From Actinokineospora terrae (GTDB lineage: Bacteria; Actinomycetota; Actinomycetes; Mycobacteriales; Pseudonocardiaceae): a DNA stretch of 64,000 bases. The notes below the pieces were generated by a model. The model saw nothing but the letters and a program-made list of their open reading frames with translations. It was not told where the DNA came from and ran no database searches. The position numbers and the translations under genes are program-made. The stretch is taken from contig NZ_FOGI01000014.1 in assembly GCF_900111175.1 (NCBI RefSeq), positions 124,001 through 188,000 of the forward strand, in the 5' to 3' direction. Of this stretch, positions 26,110 to 33,915 are shown in pieces; the first letter of the stretch is position 1; each line of letters begins with the position of its first letter.

Positions 26110-26982
26110 GTGACTGAACTCGTCGAACAGATCCGGGCCCGGCTCTCCGCGCAGGTCGAGGAGTTGGCCACGCGCACCGAGGGCGCGCGGGAGGGCTCCG
26201 ACCCCGAGCACGTGCACCAGATGCGGGTCGCCGTGCGGCGGGCCAGGGCCGCGCTCAAGGCGGGCATGCCGCTGCCGGAGCTGGACGCCGAGCTGAAGTG
26301 GCTCGGCGGCTCGCTCGGTGCCGTGCGCGACCTGGACGTCCAGCTGGACAGCCTGCGCGCCCGGGCCATCGGGTTCGACGAGGACGAGCTGGCGGCGGTC
26401 GAGACGCTGCTGCACGGCCTGGTGGTCCAGCGGCGGGCAGCCCGGCAGACGATGCGGCGGGTGCTGCGCAGCAAGCGGTACCGCAAGCTGCTGGAGGCCG
26501 TCCGCGCGGCAGCCGCCTCCGGCACCGTCGTCGCGCCCCCGGACAGCGCGGGTGACGAGCCGCCCGCGCTGGTCAGCGTCGTCCGCAAGCCCCACCGCAA
26601 GCTGATGCGCGCCGCCGAGGCCCTGGGCGAGAACCCGCCGGACGACGACCTGCACGAGCTCCGCATCCACGGCAAGCGCCTGCGGTACGCCGCCGAGATG
26701 GCCGAACCCGCCGCCCGCAAGCGGATCAAGGTCCTGGTCGCCGCCACCAAGGAGTTCCAGGACGTCCTCGGCGACCACCAGGACGCGGTCATCGCCGAGG
26801 ACACCATCCGCGCCCTCCTCACCGACCTGGGCGACGGCGTCCCGGTGACCGTCGTGTTCGTCGCGGGCCGCCTCGTCGAGCGCGAACGAGCCCGCAAGGC
26901 CCAGTGCCGCACCCAGTGGCGGGCGGTCCTCAACGAGGTCGACCTCGCGGCGCAGTCGTTGTTCGAGCGCTCCCCGGAGTAG
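26110..26982 (+). CDS. CHAD-domain protein
   Basis: This 290-aa all-helical protein has repeated conserved His/Arg/Lys helices (HVHQMRVAVRRARAALK, LHELRIHGKRLRYAAEM). CHAD domains bind inorganic polyphosphate and often associate with polyphosphate granules. There is no CYTH domain here. GTG 26110 follows TACGAT by seven bases. It stands alone downstream of dapD. Confidence 0.92.
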   Translation: MTELVEQIRARLSAQVEELATRTEGAREGSDPEHVHQMRVAVRRARAALKAGMPLPELDAELKWLGGSLGAVRDLDVQLDSLRARAIGFDEDELAAVETLLHGLVVQRRAARQTMRRVLRSKRYRKLLEAVRAAAASGTVVAPPDSAGDEPPALVSVVRKPHRKLMRAAEALGENPPDDDLHELRIHGKRLRYAAEMAEPAARKRIKVLVAATKEFQDVLGDHQDAVIAEDTIRALLTDLGDGVPVTVVFVAGRLVERERARKAQCRTQWRAVLNEVDLAAQSLFERSPE

Positions 26983-27073
26983 CGCCTGCCTCCGGGGCGG
27001 AAATGTGTTGTCACTACTGGGTTCCTCTGCGGGTTTCCGGTCGGTTGGGGTGGTGTCGAGACGGCGGCGGCAC

Positions 27074-27119
27074 GGGTTGATCACTCACCGCTCGGGGGGC
27101 GAGGGTGAGTGATCAACCC
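27074..27119. terminator. 16-bp perfect hairpin downstream of the CHAD gene
   Basis: Arms GGGTTGATCACTCACC and GGTGAGTGATCAACCC pair perfectly with a 14-nt loop. It lies between the CHAD gene and the convergent nitrilase-like gene, so a two-way terminator is likely. There is no U-tract. No gene is supported in the surrounding 230 bp. Confidence 0.6.
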
Positions 27120-27212
27120 AGGAGTCACAGGCCCATCCCCGTGGCCTGCCTGCTCCCGGTCAGCGCGGTTGTCGGGTTCGGCGCGGTGGACCGGTAAGGC
27201 CCGGATACCTGG

Positions 27213-28319
27213 TCAGGTGACGTCGGCCAGGGGGACGGGTTCCCAGATGGCGACGGAGTCCAGCGGGTTGTGCTGGTTGCCCGGGGCGCCCAGCTGCAGG
27301 TTGGCGGGCAGGGCGCGGGTGGACAGGACTCGGGCGGAGGCGCCCACGGAGCGTCTGCCGTCGGGCTGGACCCGGGTCACCCGGCGGACGTCGGCGTTGG
27401 GCCAGGGCAGCGGCGGGACGCCGGGCTGCATGCCGTCGACGATCATGGCGTAGCCGTCGTCGCGGGCGGCGATGCCGAAGGCCGGGTTGAGGGTCATGCC
27501 GCACGAAGTGACCAGGTGGACGTCGACCTCCGGCTGGTCGGGCACCCTGGCCTCCATGGTGCGCAGCAGACCGACATCGGAATCCGAGCCCGCGTAGGCG
27601 ACGATGTGCTCCAGGCACACCTCCAGGCCGAAGACCAGCGGCTGCCCCTGCGGGCCGCGCTTGCCGTGCGCGGCGAACACGTGCCAGCGCCAGAACTCGT
27701 CGTCGGTGAAGCTGAGCCGGAACATCGGGTTGAGCGAGGCGTCCCACTCGGACCGGTCGACCCCGATCGCGTAGTCGATGTTGGACATCAGGGCCTTCTG
27801 GTTGGTGGTGGCGGCACCCACCGTGGCCAGCGCGCGCACGTCGGCGTTGTCGGCGCGCTCCTGCGGGGTGAGCGCGGTGTCCGGGCCGCCGTTGATGACC
27901 AGCGTGGTGTTGAAGTAGCTGGGGTGCGCCGGGCCGCGCTTGTGCCAGAACATCGACCCGGCCACGACCACCCAGTCCGCGAAGCCCTCGGCGGCGAAGT
28001 GCGGTTTGAGGATCTCCTCGGACAGCCTGGGCAGTAGCTGCTCGCCGTCGGGGTAGCTGTCGTTGAGCACCGCGGGCGGGTCGGACGGGCCGCCGTAGCG
28101 GAAGTAGAACTCGGGGGCGACGAAGATCTTGAGGGTCTCCGGGTCGGCGAGCGAGGACGCCGAGGTGGTGGCGACCCAGTCGGCGACGTCGCACAGGGTG
28201 CGGCCGCGGCTGGCCAGGTCGTCGTAGTAGCGGTTGGACTGGTCACCGGCGAGCACCCGGGTGGGCGTCGAGGTCACCGCGCCGTAGCTGACGAGTTGGA
28301 CCTTCGTGTAGTTCGGCAC
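27213..28319 (-). CDS. Nitrilase-superfamily-like hydrolase, unusual
   Basis: This 368-aa protein is not a standard annotated enzyme. Three spaced motifs fit the Glu-Lys-Cys triad of carbon-nitrogen hydrolases: VAPEFYFRYGG (Glu70), TTNQKALM (Lys175) and VFGLEVCLEH (Cys235). It lacks a signal peptide. GTG 28319 has AAGGAGA five bases upstream. It is downstream of the RhiA-like gene, separated by three consecutive hairpins, and both read leftwards, so they probably form an operon. The substrate is unknown; the fold assignment rests on motif spacing. Confidence 0.6.
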   Translation of the reverse strand: MPNYTKVQLVSYGAVTSTPTRVLAGDQSNRYYDDLASRGRTLCDVADWVATTSASSLADPETLKIFVAPEFYFRYGGPSDPPAVLNDSYPDGEQLLPRLSEEILKPHFAAEGFADWVVVAGSMFWHKRGPAHPSYFNTTLVINGGPDTALTPQERADNADVRALATVGAATTNQKALMSNIDYAIGVDRSEWDASLNPMFRLSFTDDEFWRWHVFAAHGKRGPQGQPLVFGLEVCLEHIVAYAGSDSDVGLLRTMEARVPDQPEVDVHLVTSCGMTLNPAFGIAARDDGYAMIVDGMQPGVPPLPWPNADVRRVTRVQPDGRRSVGASARVLSTRALPANLQLGAPGNQHNPLDSVAIWEPVPLADVT

Positions 28320-28361
28320 TGCTTCTCCTTGGCATGGCGTGGTTGTGGGCGCGCGGGGACA

Positions 28362-28456
28362 GCGGGGCGCGGAGAAGGGGTCTCCGCGCCCCGCCGGACG
28401 GCGGCCCACGGGCCGCCGTCTGTGGGGTGCCGCGCGCCGGTGCGGGCGGCGCGCGG
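28362..28456 (-). promoter_or_regulatory. Three consecutive perfect hairpins between two operon genes
   Basis: Arms at 28362-28375/28381-28394 (14 bp), 28397-28407/28410-28420 (11 bp) and 28430-28438/28448-28456 (9 bp) pair perfectly. They fill the gap between the RhiA-like stop and the nitrilase-like start. They may terminate most transcripts or protect the upstream mRNA from decay. Confidence 0.7.
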
Positions 28457-28465
28457 CGGGTGGGG

Positions 28466-29092
28466 TCAGACCTCGCCGGTGCTGATCTGCCAGACGTTCT
28501 TGGAGTTGAGCACCGCGGTCATCGCGAAGGTGCCGTCGTAGGGAACGGCCGCCTCGTTGGTGATCTGCTCGATGTCGAGCACCTCGCCCGCGGTGAAGGT
28601 GCCCGCGGTGAGCCAGTACTCGGGGTGCGGGGTGAACACCAGGTTGGTGTTGGGCTGGGCCTGCACCGCGAACGTGCCCGCGTTGGACATGCCGATGCCG
28701 ACGGTGGCCGAGTTGGCCGGGACGCCGTTGAGCTCGCGGATGTAGAGCGAGCCCAGCTGCGGTGTGCCGATCGCGGGGCCGTCGACGAAGGTGAAGGCAC
28801 CCTGCCGGTAGTCGAACTGGATCTGGTTGTTGGCCAGGTTCTCCGGGTCGGCGCCGATGGTCTGCTGCGCCTTGAAGGTGACCCCCGGCTGCAGCGAGCC
28901 GGTCTGCGCCCAGACGAAGCTGTAGTCCAGCGACCAGGTGAAGGTGACCGTGGTGCCCGGCCACGCGGGCGCGGTCAACCACGCCAGCGACAGCGCGTTG
29001 GGCACGCCGAGGTCAACCGGCTTCTGGTAGACACACAGGTCCTGGAACTGGGTCGAATTGTTCGTGACGGTGAGCGAGTACTGAGTGGACAT
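28466..29092 (-). CDS. RhiA-like protein of unknown function
   Basis: This 208-aa acidic, beta-rich protein starts MSTQYSLTVTNNSTQFQDLC and has many aromatic-flanked Thr/Ser strands. It resembles proteins annotated as RhiA, a rhizosphere-expressed protein of Rhizobium leguminosarum, from memory. It lacks a signal peptide or membrane helix. ATG 29092 has GGGAG eight bases upstream; the frame upstream to 29257 is not needed. Strong composition differences from neighbours (Asn/Gln/Thr-rich) suggest acquisition by transfer. Confidence 0.6.
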   Translation of the reverse strand: MSTQYSLTVTNNSTQFQDLCVYQKPVDLGVPNALSLAWLTAPAWPGTTVTFTWSLDYSFVWAQTGSLQPGVTFKAQQTIGADPENLANNQIQFDYRQGAFTFVDGPAIGTPQLGSLYIRELNGVPANSATVGIGMSNAGTFAVQAQPNTNLVFTPHPEYWLTAGTFTAGEVLDIEQITNEAAVPYDGTFAMTAVLNSKNVWQISTGEV

Positions 29093-29323
29093 GCTGACGG
29101 CTCCCAACGAGTGGGTGGAATGGTGGACGTGACGCGGGCGGCATGGGTGGGGAAGCCGAATAGCGCCCGGCGTGATGACTCTATAGACGGTGACTCGGTA
29201 CCTGCGATTGCGCTCTCTGACCCCGTCTCCGAAAGCTGACCCCGGTGCTCCCGGCATTTCGAAGACCTATTCAGTAGACCACCGGTTCGGTCTGCCCGTC
29301 AATGAATCTTGGTTCGCTCGATA

Positions 29324-29340
29324 GTGCCTGGCCCAGGCAC
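29324..29340. promoter_or_regulatory. Perfect palindrome, candidate operator
   Basis: GTGCCTGG-C-CCAGGCAC is a perfect 17-bp inverted repeat 21 bp before the zinc-ribbon gene start. Its size and place fit a dimeric regulator site. Confidence 0.4.
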
Positions 29341-29360
29341 ACGGAAAGTCAGGGCATTTG

Positions 29361-29741
29361 ATGTCAGGCACTCAGAATCGCCACCCAGGCGTGGTGACAA
29401 AAGTCTGCGAGTACTGCGGGCGCCCCCTGGTCGTCGCGGGCGCGGGGCGGCCGAGGCGGTACTGCACCGCGGCCTGCCGCCAGCGCGCGTACCGCAGCAG
29501 AGCCATCGCCGCCGAGGTGCGCGAACGCATCGAACTGGGCCAACTAGCCCTTCAACTGCGGGATAACGCCGACCGCCTGCTCCTGCTCTCCCAGGGCTGG
29601 CAACCCCCGGACGGCACCGACGCGCTCGACGTGCTGCTCACCGAAACCGTGCACCTGGCCACCGAACTGGCCCAGCGCGGGCACGTGCTGGGTGGTAACG
29701 AAACCGGTCACGAAACCCCGATTCCACGGTCACCCGACTAG
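29361..29741 (+). CDS. Small zinc-ribbon protein
   Basis: This 126-aa protein has a four-Cys motif, CEYCGRPLVVAGAGRPRRYC followed by TAACRQRAYRSR. The CxxC-x16-CxxxC spacing and basic tail fit a zinc ribbon or treble clef that binds nucleic acid. The second half is helical (IELGQLALQLRDNADRLLLL). Similar small proteins are common and unnamed in actinomycetes. The start is ATG 29361, although an in-frame TTG lies just before. Function is unknown. Confidence 0.7.
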   Translation: MSGTQNRHPGVVTKVCEYCGRPLVVAGAGRPRRYCTAACRQRAYRSRAIAAEVRERIELGQLALQLRDNADRLLLLSQGWQPPDGTDALDVLLTETVHLATELAQRGHVLGGNETGHETPIPRSPD

Positions 29742-30056
29742 GGGACTTCCGCCGAGTTATCCCCAACGGTGCGAACCATCCACAGGCGAGAACCAGCCGT
29801 TGCCTGCCGTTGCGAGGCGCCGTTAGCGTGGGAAATGCGGCAAACGCCTGGCGCGCGGGCGGCACCGGAGATAGAGGTGAAGGAGGGCGGGGAATGCGAA
29901 GTACCCTTGCATAGGGCGGATACCCGCTGCGGATTCAGGGCGACGAGAAAGGAGACCCACTGGAAACACTTCGGCCGCCGTGCGGCCTGGACAACTCAAT
30001 AGCGGAACGGCACGAGCGCGAAGGTCGCCGCAGGTGGACACCCCCGAGGCAGGGCA

Positions 30057-30092
30057 TGTCGGGCGGCCATGTGGCCACATGGCCGCCCGACA
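30057..30092. repeat. 36-bp perfect palindrome
   Basis: TGTCGGGCGGCCATGTGG is followed directly by its exact reverse complement, with no spacer. It can form an 18-bp hairpin or cruciform. No T-tract follows. Confidence 0.95.
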
Positions 30093-30251
30093 ACACCGCA
30101 CGGGCCAGCCAGACACGGCGCGCTGCCCGGGTTCTCGGACGACCCCGAAACCCGGCAGCCTTCCAGGCCCGCGCCTGCGAACGGTTGGGCATCGCCAACG
30201 GCACTCCAACCACTCGGTCGACAGGGCAACCCCCACGTCGACACTGAGTGG

Positions 30252-30271
30252 CGTCCGCGACGTCGCGGACG
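30252..30271. repeat. 20-bp perfect palindrome
   Basis: CGTCCGCGAC followed by GTCGCGGACG is a spacer-free perfect inverted repeat within the same gene-free island. Confidence 0.9.
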
Positions 30272-30372
30272 GAGTGCCCGGCCAGCTGCACCGAGCCCGC
30301 GCGTGGGCGAAGTCTGCACGCAGTCCAGCTCTGCCCCGGGGCGGAGTGTGCGCGCGGTGGGAGCCTGCACGC

Positions 30373-30459
30373 GGGTGGCCGCTGGATGCCGGGTGGCTAC
30401 TGAGGCGGGGTGACCACTGGAGCCGGGTGCCCACTGAAGGCAGAGTGCCTACTGGAGGC
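30373..30459. repeat. Degenerate 17-18 bp tandem repeats
   Basis: Five imperfect units begin at 30373, 30391, 30408, 30425 and 30443, with the pattern GGGTGnCCACTGGAGGC. The last unit enters the 3' end of dapC, whose stop lies at 30449-30451, and a sixth partial unit may follow in its coding part. Confidence 0.75.
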
Positions 30460-31528
30460 GGGTGACCGCGCTGGCGATGTGGTCGTCCGGGGCCGTGAGG
30501 GCTATGCGGACGTGGTGGGAGCCTGTGGGGCCGTAGAAGGTGCCGGGGGCTACCAGGATTCCTCGGGTGGCGAGCCACTCCGTGGTGGTCCAGGCGGGCT
30601 CTTCGCGGGTGGCCCAGAGGTAGAGGCCTGCCTCGGAGTGGTCGATGCGGAAGCCCGCCGACTCCAGGGCTGGGCGGAGGTGGGCCCGGCGGGCGGCGAA
30701 GCGGGACTTCTGGGTGGCGATGTGCTCGTCGTCCGAGAGGGCGGCGGTCATGGCGGCCTGGACCGGGCGGGGGACGATGAGGCCCGCGTGCTTGCGGACC
30801 TCCAGCAGTCCTCGGACCAGGGCGGGGTCGCCGGTGACGAAGCCAGCTCGGTAGCCGGCGAGGCTGGAGGTCTTCGACAGCGAGTGCACGGCCAGGATGC
30901 CGGTCAGGTCGCCGTCGCTGACGGACGGGTGCAGGACCGAGATCGGTTCCGTCTCCCACCCCAGGGCCAGGTAGCACTCGTCCGACACCACGATCGTCCC
31001 GCGTTCGCGGGCCCACGCGATGACCTTGCGGAGGTGCTCGACCGGCAGCACGCGACCGGTGGGGTTGGAGGGGGAGTTGAGCCAGACGAGGCCGGGGGCG
31101 GCGGGGCCGAGGGCGGTCAGGCCGTCGGCGCGCACGGAGGAGGCACCGGCCAGGCGGGCGCCGACCTCGTAGGTCGGGTACGCCAGCTCGGGGATCACGA
31201 CCGAGGTGACCCCGAGCAGGGTCGGCAGCCAGGCGACCAGTTCCTTGGAGCCGATGGTCGGCAGGACCGTGTCCGGGTCCAGGCCCGGCACGCCGTGGCG
31301 GCGTTCGAGGGCGGCCACGGCGGCCGTGCGGAGCTCGGGCAGCCCGTGCGTCGTCGGGTAGCCCGGGAGTTCGGCGGCCGTGGTGAGGGCGGCCTGGATG
31401 AGCGGGGGGACGGGGTCCACCGGGGTGCCCATCGAGAGGTCGACCACGCCGTCCGGGTGCGTCCTGGCCCGGGCGGCGTGGTCGGCGAGGACGTCCCAGG
31501 GGAAGTCCGGCAGTTCGGGGAAGCTCAC
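30449..31528 (-). CDS. dapC: N-succinyldiaminopimelate aminotransferase (actinobacterial DapC)
   Basis: This 359-aa fold-type I PLP enzyme shows PGYPTTHGLPELRTA, TIGSKELVAWLP, WLNSPSNPTGRVLP and VVSDECYLALGWE. The lysine that holds PLP is in VHSLSKTSSLAGYRAGF. It transaminates N-succinyl-2-amino-6-oxopimelate. GTG 31528 overlaps the fdxA stop by 4 bp; the fdxA-dapC pair is typical of actinobacteria (Rv1177-Rv1178). Its last codons lie in degenerate tandem repeats that continue into the gene-free island. Confidence 0.93.
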   Translation of the reverse strand: MSFPELPDFPWDVLADHAARARTHPDGVVDLSMGTPVDPVPPLIQAALTTAAELPGYPTTHGLPELRTAAVAALERRHGVPGLDPDTVLPTIGSKELVAWLPTLLGVTSVVIPELAYPTYEVGARLAGASSVRADGLTALGPAAPGLVWLNSPSNPTGRVLPVEHLRKVIAWARERGTIVVSDECYLALGWETEPISVLHPSVSDGDLTGILAVHSLSKTSSLAGYRAGFVTGDPALVRGLLEVRKHAGLIVPRPVQAAMTAALSDDEHIATQKSRFAARRAHLRPALESAGFRIDHSEAGLYLWATREEPAWTTTEWLATRGILVAPGTFYGPTGSHHVRIALTAPDDHIASAVTRLQ

Positions 31529-31845
31529 TCGCCCCGTGGCTCCAAGGCCTTGATCCAGTCGGGGTCGGCGCTGACCTTGCCCGCCTTCGACGCGCCGCCC
31601 GGGGACCCCAGGTCGTTGAAGAAGTCGACGTTGGCCTTCGTGTAGGCGGCCCACTGGTCGGGGACGTCGTCCTCGTAGTAGATGGCCTCCACGGGGCACA
31701 CCGGCTCGCAGGCGCCGCAGTCCACGCACTCGTCGGGGTGGATGTAGAGCATCCGGTCGCCCTCGTAGATGCAGTCGACCGGGCATTCCTCGATGCATGC
31801 CTTGTCGAGGAGGTCGACGCAGGGCTCGGCGATCACGTAGGTCAC
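31525..31845 (-). CDS. fdxA: 7Fe ferredoxin FdxA/FdxC
   Basis: This 106-aa ferredoxin has the seven-iron motif: CVDLLDKACIEECPVDCIYE for the 3Fe-4S site and DECVDCGACEPVCPVEAIYY for the 4Fe-4S site. It transfers low-potential electrons. GTG 31845 follows GGAGAG closely. The open frame upstream to 31938 includes non-conserved sequence. It is divergent from a GNAT gene and overlaps dapC. Confidence 0.95.
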   Translation of the reverse strand: MTYVIAEPCVDLLDKACIEECPVDCIYEGDRMLYIHPDECVDCGACEPVCPVEAIYYEDDVPDQWAAYTKANVDFFNDLGSPGGASKAGKVSADPDWIKALEPRGE

Positions 31846-31993
31846 TGCGCTCTCCTGCTCCTTCATGGTGTTGCGCGCGCACTCGGGAAGGATGCGCGAC
31901 AATCGACAGTATCTACCGACCGCCGAGGGCGCACGCACCCGGTGCTGTCTAGCTCACACACGAGTACGGGCTGATAGGGGCCAGACTCGCGGG

Positions 31994-32713
31994 GTGAGCA
32001 CGGTATCGACACTAGAGGCAGTTTGTGCTGACGCGTGGCCACCTCAGGTAAGTCGCCGCCTCGGCGAATGGCGCCTCCGTGCGGCAGGCGGCTACACCGG
32101 TAGGGCTAACAGCGCGCTGGTCGCGGGCGACCCTGGGATGCCCACCGAGCAGGCCCTCAAACACGTCGTGACCTTTGCAGACGAGCACGGGATCCCGCCG
32201 TACGCGCAGGTGCTCGTGGGGTCGCACTGGGAACGCGAACTCGCCGACCACGGCTGGTCGGTGAACGCCGCGCACCCCAAGGGCGCGGAGTCCGCTGTTC
32301 TGCACAGTCCCCTAGGGACAGGCAGCGCAACCGCCAAGGTGGACAACGAACCGCCTAAGGGATGGTTGGAACTAGCAGTAGGCGGCAGCGCCACCGAGGC
32401 GCAACGGCACGTGCTGACCAGGGGCCCGAAGGTCGGCTTCGCGTCGGTGCGCCGAGCAGACCGCATTGTGGGAATAGCCAGGGGTTGCGTCGTCGACGAC
32501 TGGCTGCACATCGCCGTCGTCGAGGTCCACGCCGACCACAGAAGGCAAGGCATCGCCACCGCCCTCCTGGCAGGTCTGGACCTCTGGTCCCCCGCCACCC
32601 GAGGCCGAGTCCTCCAAGTAGCCACCGACAACCACCCCGCGTGGCGCCTCTACCTCCGCCACGGCTACCGAGAGTCGCACCGCTACCGCTACTGGATCCC
32701 GCCGGCGAACTAG
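31994..32713 (+). CDS. GNAT acetyltransferase (Rv0428c/Cg3035-like)
   Basis: This 239-aa protein has an N-terminal half of its own type (LGEWRLRAAGGYTGRANSAL) and a C-terminal GNAT domain with VHADHRRQGIATALLAGLDL and LQVATDNHPAWRLYLRHGY. The RRQGIA stretch is the acetyl-CoA loop. The architecture resembles the Cg3035/Rv0428c family. GTG 31994 follows a CAGACT box by six bases. It is divergent from fdxA, and the acceptor is unknown. Confidence 0.88.
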   Translation: MSTVSTLEAVCADAWPPQVSRRLGEWRLRAAGGYTGRANSALVAGDPGMPTEQALKHVVTFADEHGIPPYAQVLVGSHWERELADHGWSVNAAHPKGAESAVLHSPLGTGSATAKVDNEPPKGWLELAVGGSATEAQRHVLTRGPKVGFASVRRADRIVGIARGCVVDDWLHIAVVEVHADHRRQGIATALLAGLDLWSPATRGRVLQVATDNHPAWRLYLRHGYRESHRYRYWIPPAN

Positions 32714-32738
32714 CAGGCGCCCAGCCAAGCGCCGCCGA

Positions 32739-33527
32739 CTAGAGCGCGTCCAGCCAGGTGCGGCCCTTCTTGGCGGCGCGTTTGAGGGCGCTCCGTTCGC
32801 CCAGGTAGTCGCCTGCGAGGCCAACTACGGGGAGCATGCCCATGGCTTTGTGGTAGAAGCGGCCCTGGGGGCGTTTGTCCAGTTCGTCGCCGAGGGCCAG
32901 GAGGGTGCGGCCCAGGCGCCAGAGGGACTTGGCGGCGGCTTTGGGGGTGATCTTGCCGTGGGTGCGCTGGGACTCGTCGAGGTCGGCGGTCATCTCGGCG
33001 GTGGCGGCGTCTTCCTGGTCGTCGGTGAGCAGGTCGCCCTCGCCGGTGGCCAGGAGGGGGTCTATGTCGCGGTCGAACAGGACGTGGGCGATGAGGCGGA
33101 CCTTGGTGGCCGGGTCCTCGGCGCCGTGTTCGACGGCGATGGCGGACAGGACGAGGCCCTGGCCCGCGGTGGCGAGGGTGTCCTGGATCGGCAGCCGGTC
33201 GGCGAGGGCGCCGCCGATGCCGGGGATCGAGGCCATCAGCACGGTGAAGCGGCCGACGCGGTTGACCCACCAGTCGTCGCGGTCGGCGACCGACATCGCG
33301 TGCCACGCCGCCGTGCCCGGGACCCGGACGCTCTCCAGGCCCTTGACGACGCTGCGGTCCACCTTGGCCAGCTCGACCGCGGCCTCGTGCTCCTCGCGGG
33401 ACCCGAGCACCCGGCGGACCAGGCCGAGCGGGTCGGCGTCGCGCAGGGCACCCAGCACCGGGGTGGTGGCGCGGACGAACGGGCGCAGCACCGACACCAC
33501 GTGCTGGTCAGTGATCAGCTCGGTCAT
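32739..33527 (-). CDS. Conserved protein of unknown function
   Basis: This 262-aa mostly helical protein has two hydrophobic, Gly-rich stretches (VLMASIPGIGGALADRLPIQ and MGMLPVVGLAGDYLGERSAL). It ends with a basic tail (KRAAKKGRTWL). ATG 33527 follows GAGGGA by five bases; the frame is open to 33560. It overlaps the 33508-33915 membrane gene by 20 bp, so it belongs to the mshB operon. I do not recognise a domain; weak likeness to membrane-associated EcsC-type proteins is not enough to name it. Confidence 0.6.
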   Translation of the reverse strand: MTELITDQHVVSVLRPFVRATTPVLGALRDADPLGLVRRVLGSREEHEAAVELAKVDRSVVKGLESVRVPGTAAWHAMSVADRDDWWVNRVGRFTVLMASIPGIGGALADRLPIQDTLATAGQGLVLSAIAVEHGAEDPATKVRLIAHVLFDRDIDPLLATGEGDLLTDDQEDAATAEMTADLDESQRTHGKITPKAAAKSLWRLGRTLLALGDELDKRPQGRFYHKAMGMLPVVGLAGDYLGERSALKRAAKKGRTWLDAL

Positions 33528-33915
33528 GGTCGTCCCTCGTCGCTCTGGCCAGGACGTCACCGATCTTCACGGTGGCGGGGAACGCCCCGGCGGCCAACAG
33601 CAGGAGTGTGCGCCAGTCCGTCATGACGACCATGTCGCCGCCGGGTCCGACGACCACGAACACCAGCAGGGTCGCCAGCCAGATGTAGAGCGGGCCACCG
33701 GCGAACGCGGCCTTGGCCTTGATCCGCCCGGCCCGCACGACCAGCCACGGCATGGTGACCCCGGCCAGGACCACCGTGATCGGGAACGGCAGCGCCCCGA
33801 TGTCGGGCAGCACCCGCCCGTCCAGCCGCAGCGGCAGGAAGAACAGCTCGAACACGGCGAGCACCACGCTCGCGGCCAACAGCCCGCCGTACCGGACGCG
33901 CTCGCCTGTGGTCAC
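33508..33915 (-). CDS. Four-helix membrane protein coupled to mshB
   Basis: This 135-aa protein has four predicted transmembrane segments (GGLLAASVVLAVFELFFL, PFPITVVLAGVTMPWLVV, PLYIWLATLLVFVVVG, TLLLLAAGAFPATV). Its GTG start overlaps the mshB stop by 4 bp. Rv1171 holds the same place in M. tuberculosis. Function is unknown; co-translation with mshB suggests a link to mycothiol or only shared transcription. Confidence 0.82.
   Translation of the reverse strand: MTTGERVRYGGLLAASVVLAVFELFFLPLRLDGRVLPDIGALPFPITVVLAGVTMPWLVVRAGRIKAKAAFAGGPLYIWLATLLVFVVVGPGGDMVVMTDWRTLLLLAAGAFPATVKIGDVLARATRDDHDRADH

Larger units (their letters stand above)
29742..30448. other. Gene-free, palindrome-rich island
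   Basis: No open frame here has a convincing start, codon pattern or family. Strong Shine-Dalgarno-like sites near 29882 and 29951 lead only to a five-codon frame or no start. The stretch holds a 36-bp and a 20-bp perfect palindrome and tandem repeats (listed separately). It may be a decayed gene or an integration remnant. Confidence 0.6.

Noticed and set aside
29755..29785. DnaA boxes (TTATCCCCA and CCATCCACA)
   Set aside because: There are only two imperfect matches, with no dnaA/dnaN nearby, so an origin is not supported.
30056..30247. 63-aa open frame starting MSGGHVATWPPD
   Set aside because: Its start lies in the 36-bp palindrome, there is no ribosome site, and the composition is random Arg/Pro-rich.
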